DNA of 64,000 bases. Origin: Skeletonema tropicum (Eukaryota > Bacillariophyta > Thalassiosirophyceae > Thalassiosirales > Thalassiosiraceae). Location of the stretch: NCBI GenBank assembly GCA_037178625.1, contig CM074137.1:1054001-1118000 (forward strand). The letters run 5' to 3'. A program made the translations under genes and the position numbers. Positions 20,176-29,707 of the stretch are shown here, one piece after another. The stretch's first letter is position 1, and every line of letters begins with the position of its first letter. Below the pieces are notes generated by a model, which was not told where the DNA came from, made no database searches, and saw only the letters and a list, made by a program, of their open reading frames with translations.

Positions 20176-20847
20176 CTACACCGAGGCTTCAGTAGACCCA
20201 CTAGAGAAACCAAGCTGCTCATCAAGACCAGCCTTCATCTTTTTCAAATTCTTGATATCTCTTTCCAAATCCCTTCTGTCTTCCTCATCTTCCTCACTTG
20301 CCAACTCTTTCTTAAGCTCCTTAATCTCACGTCGAACCGAAGACCACATTTCCAAATCCTGCTTTTGCTTCGCTCTCTTTTCCATGTCCATACGAGTAGT
20401 AATATCTTGGAGAGAGACCTTCGCTTTCTTCTTTGCGGGTGATGCAGCATCAGTAGCAGCAGCAGAGAGAGTAGTAGTTGGGGTAGCACCCAGAACACTA
20501 GCATCGACAGCACTCGCATCAGCTTCAGCGTTCTCACGCCCAATCTCGTCGCTGTGCATAAACAAAAGCGCATTCTCGCTCGGATGCTTGAACTTCAAGT
20601 GATTCTTGAGTCCACCAGTGCCCTGCTTGACTGAGATATCTCGACCACAGAGGTTGCATCGAGCATATTTAACCTTGTCAGGGTGAGCTTCAGTATCATA
20701 TTCACTGAAGTGCACCCAAAATCTGGATTTCTTGCCCTGGGGCTTGACGAGGCAGAGAACCTCTTGTCCTGTCTCTAATGAAGGAAGGAGAGCGGAAGGA
20801 GAGGATGAACCTTCCAATTTGTGGAGCGTAGTTGTATTTTTCACCAT
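20176..20847 (-). CDS. BED-type zinc finger protein with C-terminal coiled coil
   Basis: 223 residues, single exon, starting at the ATG at 20847. A BED finger spans about 38-88: aromatic residues in SRFWVHFSEYD, then ARCNLCGRDIS and a GGLKNHLKFKH histidine pair (C-x2-C...H-x4-H). A low-complexity Ala/Thr linker contains PAKKKAK, a possible nuclear signal. The C-terminal 70 residues form a charged coiled coil, DLEMWSSVRREIKELKKEL onward, ending EQLGFSSGSTEASV. BED fingers are DNA-binding domains of hAT transposases and host chromatin proteins. No transposase catalytic domain is present, so this is a stand-alone DNA-binding protein, perhaps domesticated (inference). It is head-to-head with the gene at 21265, which shares the C-terminal module. 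Confidence 0.82.
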   Translation of the reverse strand: MVKNTTTLHKLEGSSSPSALLPSLETGQEVLCLVKPQGKKSRFWVHFSEYDTEAHPDKVKYARCNLCGRDISVKQGTGGLKNHLKFKHPSENALLFMHSDEIGRENAEADASAVDASVLGATPTTTLSAAATDAASPAKKKAKVSLQDITTRMDMEKRAKQKQDLEMWSSVRREIKELKKELASEEDEEDRRDLERDIKNLKKMKAGLDEQLGFSSGSTEASV

Positions 20848-21264
20848 TTTGCTTCGAGCTTTTATTTGAGAAGATGCTTGATCTTGGCTTGACGATCACG
20901 ACGTGATGGGTTAGGGCAGTTGTGGTGGTGTTATGATCACGTTCACGCACTCACGTGTCGATCAAGATGTTGGATGCATCTTGTTGACGTTGCGGATTCC
21001 ACCCCTTCAATTTTTGAGATGTGAGCTGCGCCGTTGCTTTTTTGTTTTTAGTCACGTATGAACATAGGAATCAATACAAAGCGCCATCACTGTTGAATCG
21101 TTAGAACGAAACGAACGATGGGGAAATTCGGGGCCAATCTTCATAAATCGTGTGCACTAACAACGACCGCCCCCAACAAACACAACATTAACGTTGATAA
21201 ATACCGAGCCTGAGAACCTACCCAAATCACCGGTATCCTCCAGCCCTATTTGACTGACTGATCC
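20848..21264. promoter_or_regulatory. Divergent intergenic region of two related genes
   Basis: 417 bp between start codons of head-to-head genes; both promoters should lie here. Assigned from arrangement only. CACGTG- and ACGTGA-like words occur around 20935-20960, but I cannot show they are functional. Confidence 0.35.
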
Positions 21265-21951
21265 ATGCCCTTTTCCTTCCTCAACAAGATGTCCGATCCC
21301 ACAGATGGAATTGTATTGCCCCCCGCTCTCCCCCCGGTCGAAGGAGACCCACAACAACATCATCATGTGCAGCAGGTGCAGGTGCAGCATCATGAACCGG
21401 CTCCGCCTCCTCTTCCTGAGAATCCTCAGCCTGTGAAGCGCAACAAGAAGGTTCCTTTGACTCCTCGTGAGGCAGTCGAGGCTTTCGCTCAGCGTGGGAT
21501 TTATGTTGATCCCAAGACCGGATCGCTCCGTTGCAGCTGTAACCACAAGCCTTCTCATAAGTGGGATCTTTACGGTTACACTCGCCACTTTACTTTCAAG
21601 TGTCACAAGAAGTATGAGGAGACCATGATGAACGAGGAGGAGGTGAAGCGTCTTGTGGAAGCCAAGGACATTTATTTTAAGATGTTCCCCGTCGTTTCCG
21701 AAGTTGGCATTCTCCGTAAGAGGAAGAGAGCCTTCTTGACGGGGGAGAAGAACTTGACCACTGAAGAAGTCAGGAACCAGGAGAAGCACTGGATGCAGAT
21801 GTGGAAGGATGCCAAGGATGAGTTGAGGAAGTTGAGAGAAGAGTTGCGCTTGGAGACTGACGAAGAGGTGAGGGCTGAGTTGATGAAAGACATTGATGGC
21901 TTGAGGAACAAGAAGGATGACTGGGCAAAACTTTTGGGATTGAATGAATAA
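21265..21951 (+). CDS. Zinc-finger-like protein with C-terminal helical module shared with its divergent neighbour
   Basis: 228 residues from ATG 21265 (a second ATG at 21289 would give 220). The N-terminus is Pro/Gln/His-rich. A compact candidate metal site follows: SLRCSCNHKPSHKWDLYGYT, then RHFTFKCHKKYEE, with Cys and His spacing resembling a BED or diverged C2H2 finger. The C-terminal 60 residues contain MWKDAKDELRKLREEL, EEVRAELMKDIDGL and WAKLLGLNE. These align with MWSSVRREIKELKKEL, EEDRRDLERDIKNL and LDEQLGFS of the neighbour at 20176-20847. The pair therefore looks like an inverted duplication with a diverged finger. DNA binding is plausible but not shown. A copy of the last 13 codons and 3' UTR lies just downstream. 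Confidence 0.75.
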   Translation: MPFSFLNKMSDPTDGIVLPPALPPVEGDPQQHHHVQQVQVQHHEPAPPPLPENPQPVKRNKKVPLTPREAVEAFAQRGIYVDPKTGSLRCSCNHKPSHKWDLYGYTRHFTFKCHKKYEETMMNEEEVKRLVEAKDIYFKMFPVVSEVGILRKRKRAFLTGEKNLTTEEVRNQEKHWMQMWKDAKDELRKLREELRLETDEEVRAELMKDIDGLRNKKDDWAKLLGLNE

Positions 21952-22063
21952 AGCCTCGCTCTGATGTCAAGTTAATGTTCGTTGCATTGAAGAGGTTTAG
22001 AGTAAAATACATATATAAATGATCTGTTTGTTGTAGGATTCCTGGCTTGTGCACCACTTCATA

Positions 22064-22192
22064 AGAAGGATGACTGGGCAAAACTTTTGGGATTGAATGA
22101 ATAAAGTCTCGCTCTTACGTCAAGTTAATGCCAGTTGCATTGAAGAGGTTTAGAGTAAAATACATTTATTACTTAGCGATCTATTTGTTTGA
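22064..22192 (+). repeat. Tandem duplicate of the 3' end of the preceding gene
   Basis: The segment starting AGAAGGATGACTGGGCAAAA repeats the last codons, stop and 3' flank found at 21911-22030, with a few substitutions (GCCTCGCTCTGATG becomes GTCTCGCTCTTACG). It encodes the terminal DDWAKLLGLNE and a stop but has no upstream coding sequence, so it is not a gene. Confidence 0.9.
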
Positions 22193-22251
22193 ACTGGCCT
22201 GATACTGGTGCACAATGATAGAGTTTACACTAGATTATATACATGTACTAT

Positions 22252-23643
22252 TCATTCCAAGTCACAAGCCACTCCGAAGGCATTTCCAAATACAACTTCA
22301 TCCAACTTGTACCGAGGCGAAAAGTTACCATCATCACCATGACTCATTCCAACGTCATCAGTCTCAGATAATTCATTCACACTACGCCGGTACGGAGTAC
22401 CTGCACTAACAATCAGAGGGATGCTATATCGACCTGGAATGCTCAACACCTTTCGCACTCCGGCAGCATCTATACCTTCCATTGGACAGGTTGCCAAACC
22501 TCTCGATGTGCATGCTAGCATGTAAATCATGGCAGGAAGCATAGTATTCTTCTGAGCCCACGTCTCTGCTGATGATAATGTGGGAAGCAGTTGTATATCA
22601 AATGGTAATAGTTTGGATAGTATTCGAAACCTTTGCCTCATGGATTGTAAACTCCTTGCAACAAAAGAGAGGATGGACACCGCAGTACGAACTCCCCATG
22701 AAAATGGTACGTTGAGAAACCGTGGAAAGGGATATCCACTCGAGAATAACATAATGAGCATGCGGAGTTTTAGTAGCGCTTTCGATGATAGTGGTCGCCG
22801 AGTTCTTGACGTATTCACTTTTGCTACTGTCGAGCTCTTATCGTCATTATCATCACCTTCATTTTTTAAAAGAGGAGGATCCATATTATCCATCAAAAAG
22901 TTGGTATACCTCTTCCCATCCCTTCCACATTCTCTATCTGCCAAAAAGACAGCCGTACAATCTGAATCACGTACACGATCGGCATTCCTACCCAGGCAAT
23001 ATTGTGATAAGCGTTCCTTGTCTTTCTTGGAGTGTACCAGTATCACTCGATATGGTTGTGCATTGAATCCAGTTGGTGCTCTTTGAGATAGTTCCAAGCA
23101 TTTGTGTGCTTGTTGGACTACTGATTGATCAGATATTGCTGCTTGTGGAACTGATGCCTTTGTTGTCGTACCAGATTCTTCTGCGTTGTTCTTGCTGTTG
23201 AAAATTGGCTCCTGGTAGCGCTGAAATCTCGTGCAAGCATATCTTTTGTTTACAATTGAATCAAAGCCATCCATCAAATTGTTATTATTCAGGTGTTCAT
23301 TCGCTTGTGATGGTTTGCTATTATTGACAAGAATCGGCTCCTTCTCTGACTCTGCTGTGTGGCCGACATCACCAGTTGTACTTGAAGATAACACATGATG
23401 TGTCTTCTTGTGCGCATAAGATGTGCCCATTTCGTTGTGCATCTTACACGCCGAAACCATTATTTCATCGATATGAAAAGGAAGAATAAACTGACTTCTC
23501 GTTGCAAATGTAGGCGGCGGAGTAAACGCAGTTGCTACTGTAAATGTATTGCTTGTTTTGCCAAAATTGCTACCATCACGAAACAAGACAAAGCACGCTG
23601 CCACCGTTACCAAGATGAGCAAACCACCACTATGATCACCCAT
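22252..23643 (-). CDS. Nitroreductase-family protein with predicted organelle targeting
   Basis: 463 residues from ATG 23643; the frame extends 12 codons further only through a GTG. The N-terminus has a hydrophobic segment LLILVTVAACFVLF and then a TAF-TPPP site, compatible with a signal peptide plus plastid transit start. Nitroreductase features are RYACTRFQ, CLELSQRAPTGFNAQPYR (the FMN-contacting R-x-P-x-G-x-N-x-QP region), VILVHSKKDKERL, AVFLADRE, MLPAMIYMLACTSRGLATCP and IPLIVSAGTPYRR. An insertion with basic and hydrophobic residues (about 280-370) separates the two halves and is longer than in bacterial relatives. Known for the family: FMN-dependent NAD(P)H oxidoreductases. The physiological substrate is unknown. 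Confidence 0.82.
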   Translation of the reverse strand: MGDHSGGLLILVTVAACFVLFRDGSNFGKTSNTFTVATAFTPPPTFATRSQFILPFHIDEIMVSACKMHNEMGTSYAHKKTHHVLSSSTTGDVGHTAESEKEPILVNNSKPSQANEHLNNNNLMDGFDSIVNKRYACTRFQRYQEPIFNSKNNAEESGTTTKASVPQAAISDQSVVQQAHKCLELSQRAPTGFNAQPYRVILVHSKKDKERLSQYCLGRNADRVRDSDCTAVFLADRECGRDGKRYTNFLMDNMDPPLLKNEGDDNDDKSSTVAKVNTSRTRRPLSSKALLKLRMLIMLFSSGYPFPRFLNVPFSWGVRTAVSILSFVARSLQSMRQRFRILSKLLPFDIQLLPTLSSAETWAQKNTMLPAMIYMLACTSRGLATCPMEGIDAAGVRKVLSIPGRYSIPLIVSAGTPYRRSVNELSETDDVGMSHGDDGNFSPRYKLDEVVFGNAFGVACDLE

Positions 23644-23981
23644 TTTGAAATATGACCTGCGTATAGTGGATCGATGCACTGGCCAACACCAGCTCTAGCT
23701 TGGAAGATATGATAAGTATGGAGAGGAAGAAGAATCGAATCTTCAAAAAAGAGGGAGGACGCTATCTAGCGGCCTGGAAACTGGAAAAGATTCTGAAATG
23801 TCATCGTCGCTAATAATCGCTTGATCGTGGAGAGAGAGGCCTCTTTTGCGTTTTGCGGTGCGTGCCCAAAAGAAAGAACGCCACAATGACAGCAGCTTCT
23901 GGTTGCTAGCACCCATTTTGCGTCGACTCTAAACTCGGCAACGCTCACCGTCGTCATAGTCAGCTCTTATATAACAATAAA
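23644..23981. promoter_or_regulatory. Divergent promoter region, nitroreductase / SNARE
   Basis: 338 bp between two divergent start codons. A TATATAAC sequence about 12 bp before the SNARE ATG is too close to be a standard TATA box. Assigned from arrangement. Confidence 0.3.
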
Positions 23982-25142
23982 ATGTCGGGTGAATTTCATC
24001 CCCTATCTCCAGACACAGAATATGCGTCTTCCTCAGACAACACCTCAATGGATGAAGTTTCCCTCACGTCACGGGGAGGCTCCATATCCTCTCGGCGCAA
24101 TACAAATGGGACAAGATCCGCCCTCATCAGTTCCGGTGCATCCGTATCGTCTGCATTCAGTCGGGCGTCTCGACGGGTCATGAAAAAATCATCTGATTTG
24201 GGTGTGCCGCTGACTGAGTCAATGGACGAGGATGAGGAAGATTTTCACAATAACAACTCTCACAATCATGGCAACAGTTCGACAGCGCCGCCGCCGCCAC
24301 CGATAACAAGCACAACATCACCAACAACAACCAGCACCTTTATTGGAGAAGACGATCCATTCTACATGTTCCGAGGGGATCTCACAAAAAAGATACTACT
24401 AGTCGACCAAGAACTAACTACCTACACAACACTCGTCCAAACCACCGACACGGCAACCAACACACACACCATAAAGGAAGCGAAGAAACAACTCAAACGA
24501 CACATCAAACATGCAGAATCGACACTGGCAGATTTGGAAACTACCGTGAGGGTTGTGGAACGACAGCGGGAGAAATTTCCACATATTCATGATGGGGAAA
24601 TGGAAAGTCGGAAGGAGTTTGTACAGGAATCGAAAAGTCGGATTAATGATTCGAAGATGATGATGCAGAGTGAGGAGTTGAAGCAAAAATTTTTAAGGGA
24701 TGAGAGGGCTTTGACGGAGCGGAGAAGGGGGGTAGTGGTAGGGAACGATAATGGTAGAAGTGCACTGCCTGACGACCTGGAACATGGCAATGCCTCCACC
24801 GCCAATCATAACAAGGGTAATGGTGTCATCAACAACAACAACTCGGAAGAACGGTCCGAAACCATGCTAATGATGCAACAACAAGATGAAACCCTCGACG
24901 ATCTAGGCCTAGCCGTAACTCGCGTAGGGTACATGGCCGAATCAATTCATGAAGAAATTGAATCACAAAATAAAATGTTGACAGATTTGGAAGATGATCT
25001 GGCAGATGCAGAGGAACAATTGGGCGTTGTGATGGGGAAATTGGCCAAGTTGTTGAAGACCAAGAGCCGATGTCAGATTGGGTTGATTTTGATACTGAGC
25101 TTGATTGTTTTGGTGTTGTTCTTTTTGGTTTTGTATACATGA
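23982..25142 (+). CDS. Qc-SNARE, syntaxin-6/SYP6-like
   Basis: 386 residues, single exon, ATG at 23982. A Ser-rich disordered N-terminus is followed by DDPFYMFRGDLTKKI (about 125-140), which matches the start of the syntaxin-6 N-terminal helical bundle (DPF...V.GE), and helices to about 200. The SNARE helix runs from QQQDETLDDLGLAVTRVGYM through EEIESQNKMLTDLEDDLADA with the central Q-layer glutamine. The last 20 residues (IGLILILSLIVLVLFFLVLY) form a C-terminal membrane anchor. Known role: fusion of endosome/TGN-derived vesicles as the Qc subunit of a four-helix SNARE complex. A long Asn-rich loop between the domains is unusual but compatible. Confidence 0.88.
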   Translation: MSGEFHPLSPDTEYASSSDNTSMDEVSLTSRGGSISSRRNTNGTRSALISSGASVSSAFSRASRRVMKKSSDLGVPLTESMDEDEEDFHNNNSHNHGNSSTAPPPPPITSTTSPTTTSTFIGEDDPFYMFRGDLTKKILLVDQELTTYTTLVQTTDTATNTHTIKEAKKQLKRHIKHAESTLADLETTVRVVERQREKFPHIHDGEMESRKEFVQESKSRINDSKMMMQSEELKQKFLRDERALTERRRGVVVGNDNGRSALPDDLEHGNASTANHNKGNGVINNNNSEERSETMLMMQQQDETLDDLGLAVTRVGYMAESIHEEIESQNKMLTDLEDDLADAEEQLGVVMGKLAKLLKTKSRCQIGLILILSLIVLVLFFLVLYT

Positions 25143-25717
25143 CTCGTAACATATGAAAGAACAATGAAGTAGTAAGCCCAGGTGATTGACACTTGAGGAA
25201 CAATTAGTGTAGATTGAAAGAAGAGGATCAAATTATTGAAGGAAGCAAGAACTGCCAAAAGGCTGCTGGCACCAAACACAAACACTCTCAAAAAATCCAG
25301 ATCAGCAATGGTGCTGCATATGATTAAATATAATTGTCCTACACTACTCTTCTTGTCTTGGCAATCAATACCTACTGCTTGTTGCCTATTCAAAAAAGGT
25401 TCATGAGGTCTAATAGAACAGAGAGGATCAATGTACAGAGAGGAAGACACACTTCTTGCATACATAAGTACTTACTTAGGTTCTGCAACTATTCTGTGCC
25501 ATTATATAGAACAATATGAATATTAAATGAAACGTAAATAAAATCTGTCCGTGCACCAAAAAATCCAGTCACACACCGCACCTCTTGCTCTCGACACCAA
25601 TCACCCCCATAAAAGCAAGAACAAAAAGCAAGCCAGCTATCAATTGAATTGTGCTGGCAACCAATCGGCTTTATAATTCAGAAATCATCTATTGCGCGTA
25701 TCAATCATCAACAAAAA
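25143..25717. other. Intergenic region before eIF6
   Basis: 575 bp. No gene recognised; ORFs of 60-130 codons overlapping on the minus strand are non-specific. Confidence 0.5.
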
Positions 25718-26491
25718 ATGGCGACTCGTGTAGCATTCGAAAATACTGGTGAAATCGGTGTCTTTGCCGCCCTTACCAATGGCTACTGTCTCACAGGCAT
25801 CAACCGCTCTGAAAACTTTTACTCCGTCTTTGAGGCCGAGTTATCTGCACACATCCCAGTCATACATGCAACTGTCGCTGGATGTAGATTCGTTGGACGC
25901 ACAACTGTGGGTAATAGGAGAGGTTTACTCGTTCCAAATACAACGACAGATCAAGAGCTGGCACATTTACGAAACTCCTTGCCGGATAGTGTCGTAGTTC
26001 AGAGAGTAGAAGAGCGTTTGTCAGCTCTTGGGAATATTGTTTGCTGCAATGATCACGTGGCGCTAGTCCATCCTGATATCGATAGGGAGACTGAAGATGT
26101 TATTAGCGACGTGTTGGGTGTAGAAGTGTTTCGACAGATTGTTGGAGGTCAAGCCCTTGTGGGAAGTTATTGTAAGTTTAGCAACCAGGGTGGAATGGTC
26201 CATCCTCGAACCACAGTGGAAGATATTGAAGAGCTTTCGTCACTTCTTCAGGTACCACTTGTTGCTGGTACCGTGAACCGTGGATCTGATGTCTTGGGAG
26301 GAGGTCTGATTGTCAATGATTGGGCATCCTTTGTTGGACTTGATACCACCAGTACAGAAATCAGTGTTATCGAGAACATCTTCCGACTAAGCGGTGCTGG
26401 TGGAGGATCTGGAGGTCAACTGGGTGCACAGGGTCAACAGAGCAATATTGTGACAAATATGAGGAGTTCATTGATTGATCAGCTTTCATAA
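25718..26491 (+). CDS. EIF6: Eukaryotic translation initiation factor 6
   Basis: 257 residues from ATG 25718, the first ATG of the frame, starting [20 protein letters not shown]. Further conserved eIF6 blocks are [112 protein letters not shown] and [20 protein letters not shown]. The length agrees with the roughly 245-residue family, and all five pseudo-symmetric repeats are represented. Known role: binds the 60S subunit, takes part in 60S biogenesis in the nucleolus and prevents premature 40S joining. The C-terminal Gly-rich tail is longer than average. Single exon. Confidence 0.97.
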   Translation: MATRVAFENTGEIGVFAALTNGYCLTGINRSENFYSVFEAELSAHIPVIHATVAGCRFVGRTTVGNRRGLLVPNTTTDQELAHLRNSLPDSVVVQRVEERLSALGNIVCCNDHVALVHPDIDRETEDVISDVLGVEVFRQIVGGQALVGSYCKFSNQGGMVHPRTTVEDIEELSSLLQVPLVAGTVNRGSDVLGGGLIVNDWASFVGLDTTSTEISVIENIFRLSGAGGGSGGQLGAQGQQSNIVTNMRSSLIDQLS

Positions 26492-27163
26492 TGATGGTTC
26501 AATTCTTTGTGACTATAATGTTTAGATTAACGGTCCATGAACTAGCAATCAAGAGTTCATGATACTACTTTTACGAATAGTTAAGTTAGCCCATCAAATA
26601 ATTCGCCTACGCAGCATAAAATGTACCTATTGTCCTCATTGAGATGTTCCTCTTCTTTGTGCTCCTCTTCCGGACCTAAACAGATTTGGTTTTGTCGATG
26701 CGCGAGTCATATTGCGACTCGTGCAAGGCTGAGTCTTTCGCCGATTCCATTGAATCCGAGAGCACAATAATTGCAAGCCATTTGAGGCAACTCTGGATTT
26801 CGTAGTCCTCTTGCTTAGTAGTGTGTGGGTAAAAGTACACAGCAGCATTGAATAAATAGCGTACAAGGAGAAAACGGTGTACAGTTCAGCATCAGAAGTA
26901 AATAGTTGATTATGGTGGAGAATACATGGAGGGTTCTCTTACTCATTATTTTAGCTAGCTACTCCATCTCATTCAAGAGCATCCATCACTTTTGTTCACA
27001 AGAATCATTGGCATTCTTACTGATACAATCACAAAAAGATTAAAGTGTGAAGTAATGCAGCAACATATAAAAGGATTCTCATTCTTATATATGTCTGTTA
27101 TCAGAGGTGGGGCGGTTGTCTGCTTGCATCACATTGGTATCCGGACCTTCTTCGTCTCTTCGT
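26492..27163. other. Intergenic region, convergent 3' flanks
   Basis: 672 bp between the convergent eIF6 and chelatase/coiled-coil genes. No gene or repeat is seen. Confidence 0.5.
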
Positions 27164-29707
27164 TCACACGTTGCTACGGAACATTGTCCAAGGACGTAAT
27201 ATTCTACGGCGCCATCTCTTTGATCTTGAACTCGTTACTTGTATTTCGTTTCCAGTGACATCATTCTGGTTTTCATTGCTCTCCTTGTCAAAGCTCTTTA
27301 CCGTCTTCATTTCAGATGCCAATGCCTCGACTTGACTTTGGAGCTGTTCAACTATCTTGCTCAGATCCTCTCTCGACGATTCTTCTGAATCTTTCAATAA
27401 ATCATCCTGAACTTCGTTGCTGATTGGTAGTGGTGGGGGTAACGTTTGTGGTGCCTCCTTTTGAAGCTCATCCAATTGGTCCTGAAGGTTTTGTAACAAC
27501 TTTTCTCCATCATATTTTTGCTCTGTAACTGCCGATAACTCACTCTCCAGCTCTTCAATGGTATTCAACAAGTCTACCTCACGCTTCTGGGATGCCTCGA
27601 CAGAATTGGTTGCAATCAACATTGACTCATTGTGCTTTGTTTCCATCTCTGCGAGTTCGATTTCGTATCTATCCAGCTGAGCTGTTTGATTTTGAATAGT
27701 CTTGTAATATGTTTGAAGTTCAGCCTGGAGGTATTGTTGAAGCTGTTTCTGTTGCTCCTCCTTTCGTAACATTGTAGATTCGTATTCTTCCCGCTGCTTC
27801 TGTCTTTCCAGCGTCAATTTTTCTATCGTTGCGGTAGATGCTGCCGTAACTTCCTCGAGCTTCGCATTCCATTCAGCCTCTAACTTTTCAGCCATATCTG
27901 CGCTGGTTGTAGTATTAGTTGCGTTGCCAGCTTGCTCTTTACTCAACATCTCCCACTTATCTTTCCAATCATTGCTTACATCCCGTTCAGCTTGGAGTAA
28001 ACTTTCGAATTCTGCCTCTGCATCCTTCAACATTTGCGAAGACTCGTCCCTTTCCTCTTCTAATTGCAATTGAAGCTCATTCCATTTCACCTTGTACTCA
28101 TTCCTCTTCTCCTTCTCAACTGTCAACTCCGAGTCAAAAGTTTCACGTGTTATCTTCAGTTGGTCTTTGTATTCTACAACAACTGCCTCTGTATCAGTCT
28201 GTAGCTGCTCTAGCTCGTTATAAGCATCCAAGAGATCAGCCAGCTGCGCTTGGAGTTGCCTCACTTTTTCTTCTTGTTGCATTGCCTTTTCTTTTGTCTT
28301 CTCTTCCTCTTTACTACTTATTTCAGCAAGAGACTGCTCTTGCTCGTCCGCTTCCTCAATTCGAAGCCGTATCTCATTTTCCAAAGATTCGATAGTTTCT
28401 TGCAGCTTCGCCACGGTAGCATTATGACACTTTTCTACAAGCTCCTGCTGAAGTGTCAGCTCTTCGACTTGGTCGTTTAAAGAACTCTTCTCTTGCGCCA
28501 GTGAGTCTATTGTACTTGTCAAGTTGGCAATTTGAGCGGTAGTCTCTTCCTTCTTCGCAAGCTGCTGCTCAATCACATTCTCCTGCTCCATCTTCAATTT
28601 GGATTGAAGTTTCTGTACAACATCTTCTAGAACTGTCACACGATTTGTCATCGTCTTGAGCCCCTCTACTTTGGCCTGCAACATTCTCTCTAGCAGCGTC
28701 ACTCGATTTACATATTTACGAATTTCATCTTGACTACTTGTGTCGATGATGGTCTCTCCACCATTCGTATTCCTATTTAAGTTGAATACATCCCCATCTC
28801 CTTCCTCGTCTAATTTCGCCTCCACTAGAGCATCCACTACTCCCAACATACTCTCTACATTCGTCCCCAACGCCTTGGAAGATGTAATTTCTACAACGCC
28901 TCCATCATACTCCAACATTCGTTCCTCTCCCAATACCTGAATAGCCTCTGCAATCAAATTTGGCACATCTATTGTAGCATGTTTCCCCGGGCTCAAGAAA
29001 TATGGGACACAGACAACTTTAGTTACCTTTTCTTCTACAATCAGCTGGCGTAATGTGGTGAGAATGGATGGCTCAGCGATCTCCATGTGTGCAGCCTTCA
29101 CAACAATATTGTTACTTTCATCGTTATTGTCAGTTACAAGTGATGAGTGGTATTGCTTTGCGATCGAGTGGAGATGTTCATTACTTGCTTTGCGTTTCGA
29201 GCCGTGGTCTATGAGCAGAATGCCCAGCCTTGGGTCTCTTTTGCCTTGATCTGGTTGTTTCTCTAACAAATTATTTGTTTGTGTGACATCAGCATTCATT
29301 TCCTGTGCAGCCGTGATGGCTGATTGAACATAACTATCTATGTCCTTTTCAGACTCGCGTGAAGACTTTTCTGTATCTTGCAGCGGCGTTGATGTGGCTA
29401 CCTGTAACGCAGAAGGGTAACGTGGAACACGTGGTTTGCGCTGCTTCGGAGGTGCGGCTACTGCATTATCTGACTTTTTTGTCGATGGAGTTGGATCATC
29501 ATCACTATCCCAAGGAAATTTTATTTTAGTACCAAAGGCTTGTTCAAATAGAGTTTTATTGTTTGAGTCGCTACTGCTGATGGCATTCATGCGGATTGAT
29601 TGTGATGATGATGTGTGAGTGATGCCGGTCCGAAGTGGACTGGTTTGGAATGCATCGATGCAAATCAAGGTGACGAACGATACGAGACAGACGAAGATAT
29701 TGCTCAT
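27164..29707 (-). CDS. Plastid-targeted CbiX/SirB-like chelatase domain fused to a long coiled coil
   Basis: 847 residues, single exon. The N-terminus MSNIFVCLVSFVTLICIDAF is a signal peptide ending in DAFQ, then a Ser/Thr-rich transit-like region. Residues about 160-265 form a CbiX/sirohydrochlorin-ferrochelatase domain: LGILLIDHGSKRKASNEHL, VVKAAHMEIAEPSI (with the second conserved His), VTKVVCVPYFLSPGKHATID and VPNLIAEAIQVLG. Single-domain SirB of plants and cyanobacteria inserts Fe2+ into sirohydrochlorin to make siroheme for nitrite and sulfite reductases, and the conserved histidines DHGS and AHME are kept. From about 330 to 790 the protein is a nearly continuous, charged heptad coiled coil rich in Glu, Gln and Lys. 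It ends in a basic RSKRWRRRILRPW segment. This fusion is not typical of the family. Activity is predicted, not shown. Confidence 0.82.
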   Translation of the reverse strand: MSNIFVCLVSFVTLICIDAFQTSPLRTGITHTSSSQSIRMNAISSSDSNNKTLFEQAFGTKIKFPWDSDDDPTPSTKKSDNAVAAPPKQRKPRVPRYPSALQVATSTPLQDTEKSSRESEKDIDSYVQSAITAAQEMNADVTQTNNLLEKQPDQGKRDPRLGILLIDHGSKRKASNEHLHSIAKQYHSSLVTDNNDESNNIVVKAAHMEIAEPSILTTLRQLIVEEKVTKVVCVPYFLSPGKHATIDVPNLIAEAIQVLGEERMLEYDGGVVEITSSKALGTNVESMLGVVDALVEAKLDEEGDGDVFNLNRNTNGGETIIDTSSQDEIRKYVNRVTLLERMLQAKVEGLKTMTNRVTVLEDVVQKLQSKLKMEQENVIEQQLAKKEETTAQIANLTSTIDSLAQEKSSLNDQVEELTLQQELVEKCHNATVAKLQETIESLENEIRLRIEEADEQEQSLAEISSKEEEKTKEKAMQQEEKVRQLQAQLADLLDAYNELEQLQTDTEAVVVEYKDQLKITRETFDSELTVEKEKRNEYKVKWNELQLQLEEERDESSQMLKDAEAEFESLLQAERDVSNDWKDKWEMLSKEQAGNATNTTTSADMAEKLEAEWNAKLEEVTAASTATIEKLTLERQKQREEYESTMLRKEEQQKQLQQYLQAELQTYYKTIQNQTAQLDRYEIELAEMETKHNESMLIATNSVEASQKREVDLLNTIEELESELSAVTEQKYDGEKLLQNLQDQLDELQKEAPQTLPPPLPISNEVQDDLLKDSEESSREDLSKIVEQLQSQVEALASEMKTVKSFDKESNENQNDVTGNEIQVTSSRSKRWRRRILRPWTMFRSNV

